Shown one piece after another: positions 59,988 to 64,000 of a stretch of DNA of 64,000 bases. The DNA is taken from contig NZ_CP080999.1 of NCBI RefSeq assembly GCF_019645855.1, positions 4,092,001 to 4,156,000 on the forward strand. Direction: 5' to 3'. A model generated the notes under the pieces. It worked only from the letters and a program-made list of their open reading frames with translations, ran no database searches and was not told the DNA's origin. Made by a program: the position numbers and the translations under genes. Source of the stretch: Mycobacterium malmoense. GTDB lineage: Bacteria > Actinomycetota > Actinomycetes > Mycobacteriales > Mycobacteriaceae. Positions within the stretch are counted from its first letter, which is position 1, and every line of letters starts with the position of its first letter.

Positions 59988-61234
59988 CCCGAGCGGCAAA
60001 CCCCCAACCCAACTCCGCGGAGAACCCCTTTCCGGTGCGCGCGGTGGCGATCCGGGTCGCGGGCTGGATCGACAAACTCGGCACCGTGTGGGTCGAGGGG
60101 CAGCTGGCCCAGATCACCATGCGGCCCGACTCCAAGACCGTGTTCATGGTGCTGCGGGACCCGGCCGCCGACATGTCGCTGACCGTAACATGTTCGCGTG
60201 ACTTGGTTTTGGATGCGCCGGTGAAACTGGCCGAAGGCACCCAGGTGGTGGTGTGCGGCAAACCCTCCTTCTACACCGGGCGTGGCACATTTTCGTTGCG
60301 GCTCAGCGAGATTCGCGCCGTCGGCGTCGGCGAGCTGTTGGCGCGCATCGACCGGCTGCGCCGGCTACTGGACGCCGAAGGGCTCTTCGACCCGCGGCTC
60401 AAGCGACCAATCCCCTTCCTGCCCAACATGATCGGACTGATCACCGGGAGGGCGAGCGCCGCCGAACGGGACGTGACGACGGTGGCCGGCGGGCGCTGGC
60501 CCGCGGTGCGTTTCGCCGTGCGCAACACCGCCGTCCAGGGGCCGAACGCGGTCGCGCAGATCGTCGAGGCGCTCTGCGAACTCGACCGCCACGTTGAAGT
60601 CGACGTGATCGTGCTGGCCCGCGGCGGCGGCAGCGTCGAGGACCTGCTGCCGTTCTCCGACGAGACCCTGTGCCGCGCCATCGCGGCCTGCCGCACGCCG
60701 GTGATCAGCGCGGTCGGCCACGAACCCGACAACCCGATCTGCGACCTGGTCGCCGACCTGCGCGCCGCCACCCCCACCGACGCGGCCAAGAAGGTGGTCC
60801 CCGACACCGCCGCCGAGCAGCGACTGATCGACGACCTGTGCCGGCGCAGCGCGCAGGCGCTGCGCAATTGGGTGTCCCGCGAACAACGCGCGCTGGCCCA
60901 GCTGCGCAGCCGGCCGGTGCTGGCCGAGCCGTTGGCGGCCCTGACGGCGCGGGCCGACGAGATTCACCGGGCCCGCTCGGCGGTCCGACGCGACATCAAC
61001 CGGCTGGTCGCCGCCGAGACCGAGCGCGTCGGTCACCTGGCCGCGCGGCTGGCGACGCTGGGCCCGGCGGCCACGTTGGCCCGCGGCTACGCCGTCGTGC
61101 AGACCGTTCCCGCCGCCGGATCCCCCGCGGTGCTGCGGTCGATCGACGACGCCCCGGCGGGCACGCGGCTGCGGGTGCGGGTTGGTGACGGCGCCGTGGC
61201 GGCGATGAGCGAAGGATTGACCGATGGTGGCTAG
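59984..61234 (+). CDS. xseA: Exodeoxyribonuclease VII large subunit
   Basis: 416 residues from a GTG overlapping the previous stop. The N-terminal OB fold spans about 15-105 (PFPVRAVAIRVAGWIDKLG), and the catalytic domain has NMIGLITGRASAAERDV, DVIVLARGGGSVEDLLPFSD and AVGHEPDNPICDLVADLRA. With XseB it degrades single-stranded DNA from both ends in a metal-independent way. The coiled C-terminus binds small subunits. It overlaps xseB by 11 bases. Confidence 0.97.
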   Translation: MTRAANPQPNSAENPFPVRAVAIRVAGWIDKLGTVWVEGQLAQITMRPDSKTVFMVLRDPAADMSLTVTCSRDLVLDAPVKLAEGTQVVVCGKPSFYTGRGTFSLRLSEIRAVGVGELLARIDRLRRLLDAEGLFDPRLKRPIPFLPNMIGLITGRASAAERDVTTVAGGRWPAVRFAVRNTAVQGPNAVAQIVEALCELDRHVEVDVIVLARGGGSVEDLLPFSDETLCRAIAACRTPVISAVGHEPDNPICDLVADLRAATPTDAAKKVVPDTAAEQRLIDDLCRRSAQALRNWVSREQRALAQLRSRPVLAEPLAALTARADEIHRARSAVRRDINRLVAAETERVGHLAARLATLGPAATLARGYAVVQTVPAAGSPAVLRSIDDAPAGTRLRVRVGDGAVAAMSEGLTDGG

Positions 61235-61472
61235 GGACGAGGCGCAGTCGATGCAGCCTATTACGCCTATTAGTCAGCTTGGCTACGAGGCTTGCCGGGA
61301 CGAGCTGATCGAAGTGGTGCGGCTCCTGGAACAGGGCGGGATGGATCTCGATGCGTCGCTGAAGCTTTGGGAAAGAGGCGAACAACTCGCCAAAAGGTGC
61401 GAGGAGCATTTAGCTGGCGCCCGCAAGCGGATCGAGGATGCGCTCGCGGCCGGCCAGGCCGACGACGGCTGA
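61224..61472 (+). CDS. xseB: Exodeoxyribonuclease VII small subunit
   Basis: 82 residues. The conserved core GYEACRDELIEVVRLLEQGG, DLDASLKLWERGEQLAKRCE and EHLAGARKRIE is the XseB helical hairpin. Several copies bind each XseA. An internal ATG at 61251 would give a form starting at MQPITPI. Confidence 0.96.
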   Translation: MVARDEAQSMQPITPISQLGYEACRDELIEVVRLLEQGGMDLDASLKLWERGEQLAKRCEEHLAGARKRIEDALAAGQADDG

Positions 61473-61518
61473 CCCGCGCGCCGAGTCGCGAAAGCGATTT
61501 CGGGACTCCAGCTCGAAT

Positions 61519-61532
61519 TGGAACACGTTTCA
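61519..61532 (+). promoter_or_regulatory. KstR-type operator before the 3-beta-HSD gene
   Basis: TGGAACACGTTTCA fits the KstR consensus TnnAACnnGTTnnA at all fixed positions. It ends 15 bases before the ATG, like the site at 36187. Control of a steroid dehydrogenase by a cholesterol-responsive repressor makes biological sense. Confidence 0.72.
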
Positions 61533-61547
61533 GTTATCCTTCCCGGC

Positions 61548-62660
61548 ATGGGTGATGCATCACTGACAACCGAACTCGGCCGCGTCCTGGTCACCGGCGG
61601 TTCGGGGTTTGTCGGCGCCAACCTCGTGACCACCTTGCTCGACCGCGGATACCGGGTGCGTTCCTTCGACCGGGCCCCCTCACCGCTGCCGGAGCACCCG
61701 CACCTGGAGGTGCTTCAAGGTGACATCACCGACGCGGCCGTCTGCGCCAAGGCGGTGGACGGCATCGACACGGTGTTCCACACCGCCGCGATCATCGACC
61801 TGATGGGTGGCGCAGCGGTGACCGACGAATACCGCCAGCGCAGCTTCGCGGTCAACGTCGGCGGCACCCAGAACCTGGTGCACGCCGGGCAGGCGGCCGG
61901 GGTGAAGCGGTTCGTCTACACCTCGTCCAACAGCGTGGTGATGGGCGGGCAGAACATCGCCGGCGGTGACGAGACGCTGCCCTACACCGGCAGGTTCAAC
62001 GACCTCTACACCGAGACCAAGGTGGTCGCCGAGCGATTCGTATTGTCCCAGAACGCATCCCCGAACGGCGAGGCAGGCATGCTGACGTGCGCGATCCGGC
62101 CCAGCGGCATCTGGGGCCGCGGCGATCAGACGATGTTCCGCAAGCTGTTCGAAAGCGTGATCGCCGGCCACGTCAAGGTGCTGATCGGCCGCAAGTCGGC
62201 CCGGCTGGATAACTCCTACGTGCACAACCTGATTCATGGTTTTCTGCTGGCCGCCGAGCATCTGGTGCCCGGCGGAACCGCGCCCGGTCAGGCGTACTTC
62301 ATCAACGACGCCGAACCGGTCAACATGTTCGAGTTCGCCCGGCCGGTGGTGGAGGCCTGCGGGGAAAGCTGGCCGCGGATTCGGGTCAACGGGCCGGTGG
62401 TCCGCGCGGCGATGACCGGTTGGCAGCGGCTGCACTTCCGGTTCGGGATCCCGGCGCCGCTGCTCGAGCCGCTGGCCGTCGAGCGGCTGTATCTGGACAA
62501 CTACTTCTCGGTGGACAAGGCGCGGCGCGACCTCGGCTATGAGCCTCTGTTGACCACGGAGAAGGCGATATCCGAATGCCTGCCGTACTACGTGGACATG
62601 TTCCAGCGGATGAAGGGCCAGGCCTTGGCCGCAAAACCGACAACGAGTGGGACGACGTAG
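61548..62660 (+). CDS. 3-beta-hydroxysteroid dehydrogenase/isomerase family protein
   Basis: 370 residues from the ATG at 61548, exactly the length I recall for M. tuberculosis Rv1106c; an upstream TTG frame start would overlap the operator. It has the extended-SDR cofactor motif VTGGSGFVGANL, Ser in YTSSNSVVM and the Tyr-x3-Lys motif YTETK near residue 154. The family oxidises 3-beta-hydroxy-5-ene steroids such as cholesterol to 3-keto-4-enes, the first step of steroid breakdown. The operator upstream supports that role. Confidence 0.95.
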   Translation: MGDASLTTELGRVLVTGGSGFVGANLVTTLLDRGYRVRSFDRAPSPLPEHPHLEVLQGDITDAAVCAKAVDGIDTVFHTAAIIDLMGGAAVTDEYRQRSFAVNVGGTQNLVHAGQAAGVKRFVYTSSNSVVMGGQNIAGGDETLPYTGRFNDLYTETKVVAERFVLSQNASPNGEAGMLTCAIRPSGIWGRGDQTMFRKLFESVIAGHVKVLIGRKSARLDNSYVHNLIHGFLLAAEHLVPGGTAPGQAYFINDAEPVNMFEFARPVVEACGESWPRIRVNGPVVRAAMTGWQRLHFRFGIPAPLLEPLAVERLYLDNYFSVDKARRDLGYEPLLTTEKAISECLPYYVDMFQRMKGQALAAKPTTSGTT

Positions 62661-62746
62661 CGGGGTCGCGCGGCGCGTTTGCGCGGAGGCTGACTCCGGC
62701 TAAGGTTCAGCTGAGCAGCGACGACGCGGAGGGCGGTCCGGTTCGC

Positions 62747-63880
62747 ATGAACACCGAATTCACGCTCACCCAAAAACGCGCCCTCGCGATTCTCACGCTG
62801 ATCGCTCTGCTGTTCGGCGCATATTTCTTGCGCCACTACTTCGTGCTGGTCGTGGTGGCCGCCGTCGGAGCGTATTTGTTCACGCCACTGTTCAATTGGT
62901 TCAACAGACGTCTCAGCACCGGCGTGTCGGCCGCCTGCACCCTGGTGTCGGCAGTGGTCATCGTCATCGTGCCCGTCGGACTGTTGGTGATCCTGGCGGT
63001 CGTCCAGATTTCGCGCATGGTCGACAGCATCGCCGGATGGGTCAAGGCAACGGATTTGAGCGGGCTCGGCGACAAGATCCTCCATGGAGTCAATGGCCTG
63101 CTGGCACGGGTTCCGTTCGAGCACACGACAATAACCGCGGAGACGCTTCGGAAAGCGATGGTCACGGTGGGGCGCAACGTGGGTGAATGGCTCCTGCATT
63201 TCTTGCAGGGCGCCCTCGGCGGTATCGCCGGCGCCGTCACGGCGGCCATCATTTTCCTGTATGTGTTTGTCGCGCTGCTGGTGAACCGCGAGAAGGTACG
63301 AACGCTGATCGGCCAACTGAACCCGCTCGGCGACGAAGTCACGGATCTGTATTTGAAGAAGGCCGGAGCGATGGTGCGCGGCACCGTGAGTGGCCAGTTC
63401 GTCATAGCGCTGTGCCAAGGCGTCGCCGGCGCCGCGTCCATCTACGTCGCCGGATTTCACCACGGCTTCTTCATCTTTGCGATTCTGCTGACCGCATTGT
63501 CGATCATCCCGCTCGGCGGCGGGATCGTGACGATCCCGTTCGGCATCGGAATGATCTTCTACGGCAACATCGCCGGTGGCGCGTTCGTGGTCCTGTGGCA
63601 CCTCGTGGTGGTCACCAACATCGATAACTTCTTGCGCCCGATACTCGTTCCGCGTGACGCACGCCTGAACCCGGCGCTCATGTTGCTGTCGGTGTTCGCG
63701 GGCATCGCCATGTTCGGCCCCTGGGGCATCGTCATCGGTCCGGTGCTCATGATCCTCATCGTCACCACCGTGGACGTCTACCTTGCGGTGTACAAAGGCG
63801 TCGATCTCGACACGCCTGACGAACAACCCGTCCGCCGTAATTGGCTGCCACGGCGGACCGCGAAAGCGGATGGGGCCTGA
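62747..63880 (+). CDS. AI-2E family (PerM-like) membrane transporter
   Basis: 377 residues from the ATG at 62747, preceded by GGAGGGCGG. About eight membrane spans are visible, in two groups (15-80 and 205-355) separated by a soluble helical region, the usual PerM/AI-2E layout. Conserved segments include ALSIIPLGGGIVTIPFGIG and NFLRPILVPRDARLNPALML. Exported substrates are unknown for mycobacterial members; the gene occupies the Rv1101c position next to the Rv1106c-like gene. Confidence 0.93.
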   Translation: MNTEFTLTQKRALAILTLIALLFGAYFLRHYFVLVVVAAVGAYLFTPLFNWFNRRLSTGVSAACTLVSAVVIVIVPVGLLVILAVVQISRMVDSIAGWVKATDLSGLGDKILHGVNGLLARVPFEHTTITAETLRKAMVTVGRNVGEWLLHFLQGALGGIAGAVTAAIIFLYVFVALLVNREKVRTLIGQLNPLGDEVTDLYLKKAGAMVRGTVSGQFVIALCQGVAGAASIYVAGFHHGFFIFAILLTALSIIPLGGGIVTIPFGIGMIFYGNIAGGAFVVLWHLVVVTNIDNFLRPILVPRDARLNPALMLLSVFAGIAMFGPWGIVIGPVLMILIVTTVDVYLAVYKGVDLDTPDEQPVRRNWLPRRTAKADGA

Positions 63881-63886
63881 GCCCGA

Positions 63887-64000
63887 CTACCGGAAGCTCA
63901 CCATCTCGCTGCCCCAGGCGGCACGGATGTCCGCGTCGGCGTCGTGCACGACGGCGTCGCTCCTGTTGATGACCAGGCAGGCGCGGTCGTTCGCCCGGTA
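63887..64000 (-). CDS. C-terminal fragment of a protein cut by the right window edge
   Basis: The last 37 codons of a minus-strand gene are visible (YRANDRACLVINRSDAVVHD, then ADIRAAWGSEMVSFR and a stop at 63887). The position would suit the conserved hypothetical Rv1100 of M. tuberculosis, but too little is present to name it. Confidence 0.55.
   Translation of the reverse strand, partial: YRANDRACLVINRSDAVVHDADADIRAAWGSEMVSFR

Overview
The window looks like a chromosome segment of a non-tuberculous, probably slow-growing Mycobacterium. Evidence: high G+C, many GTG/TTG starts, a PE/PPE gene family, KstR-type operator sequences, and a right half whose gene order matches the M. tuberculosis Rv1101c-Rv1127c neighbourhood (recalled from memory, not searched). 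The species cannot be fixed from the sequence.

Region 1 (1-14.9 kb) is a catabolic cluster. The minus strand carries a NorD-like VWA protein, a CbbQ/NorQ-type AAA+ ATPase, a substrate-binding-like protein without a signal peptide, an AveC-like membrane protein, a short-chain dehydrogenase (SDR), an aldehyde dehydrogenase, a cytochrome P450 and a thiolase cut by the window start. The plus strand carries two acyl-CoA dehydrogenases, an SDR, a regulator with two TetR DNA-binding domains, and another SDR. Together they suggest oxidation of a hydrophobic, probably isoprenoid- or steroid-like substrate followed by beta-oxidation. A 17-bp motif of the GAAC-N9-GTTC type recurs near several promoters and is the best candidate operator of the tandem TetR.

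Region 2 (15-34.4 kb) is a surface/secreted protein island interrupted by an NAD(P)-binding protein gene and metE, the latter under a cobalamin riboswitch. It holds six genes of a family I assign tentatively to GjpA-like outer membrane porins (a seventh is at 52 kb), two PE/PPE pairs, and a secreted PE-PPE-domain hydrolase. Two structures dominate: a nearly perfect 1.7-kb inverted repeat (21986-23689 and 32704-34408) flanking about 9 kb, and a tandem duplication of a PE-PPE-gjpA cassette inside it. The porin-like genes of two subfamilies share a long upstream region with fixed element spacing.

Region 3 (34.4-53 kb) begins with a DUF3556 membrane protein behind a KstR-type operator, then a decayed patch (amine oxidase remnant, broken PIN/HTH toxin-antitoxin pair). 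Conserved mycobacterial genes follow: DoxX, a PPDK-like protein and partner, an acyltransferase-like protein, epoxide hydrolase, TetR plus amidohydrolase, an alpha/beta hydrolase, 6-phosphogluconate dehydrogenase, a class III cyclase, an SDR, a carboxymuconolactone decarboxylase-like protein, a YiiX-like hydrolase, a monooxygenase-like protein, OsmC and an NlpC/P60-like protein.

Region 4 (53-64 kb) holds a small exported protein, a VOC protein, RelBE-like and VapBC-like toxin-antitoxin pairs, then housekeeping genes ychF, ispH, xseA, xseB, a 3-beta-hydroxysteroid dehydrogenase behind a second KstR-type site, and an AI-2E-family membrane protein. The last ~60 bp of ychF occur three times, separating the accessory modules as if the gene's 3' end were a recurrent insertion site.
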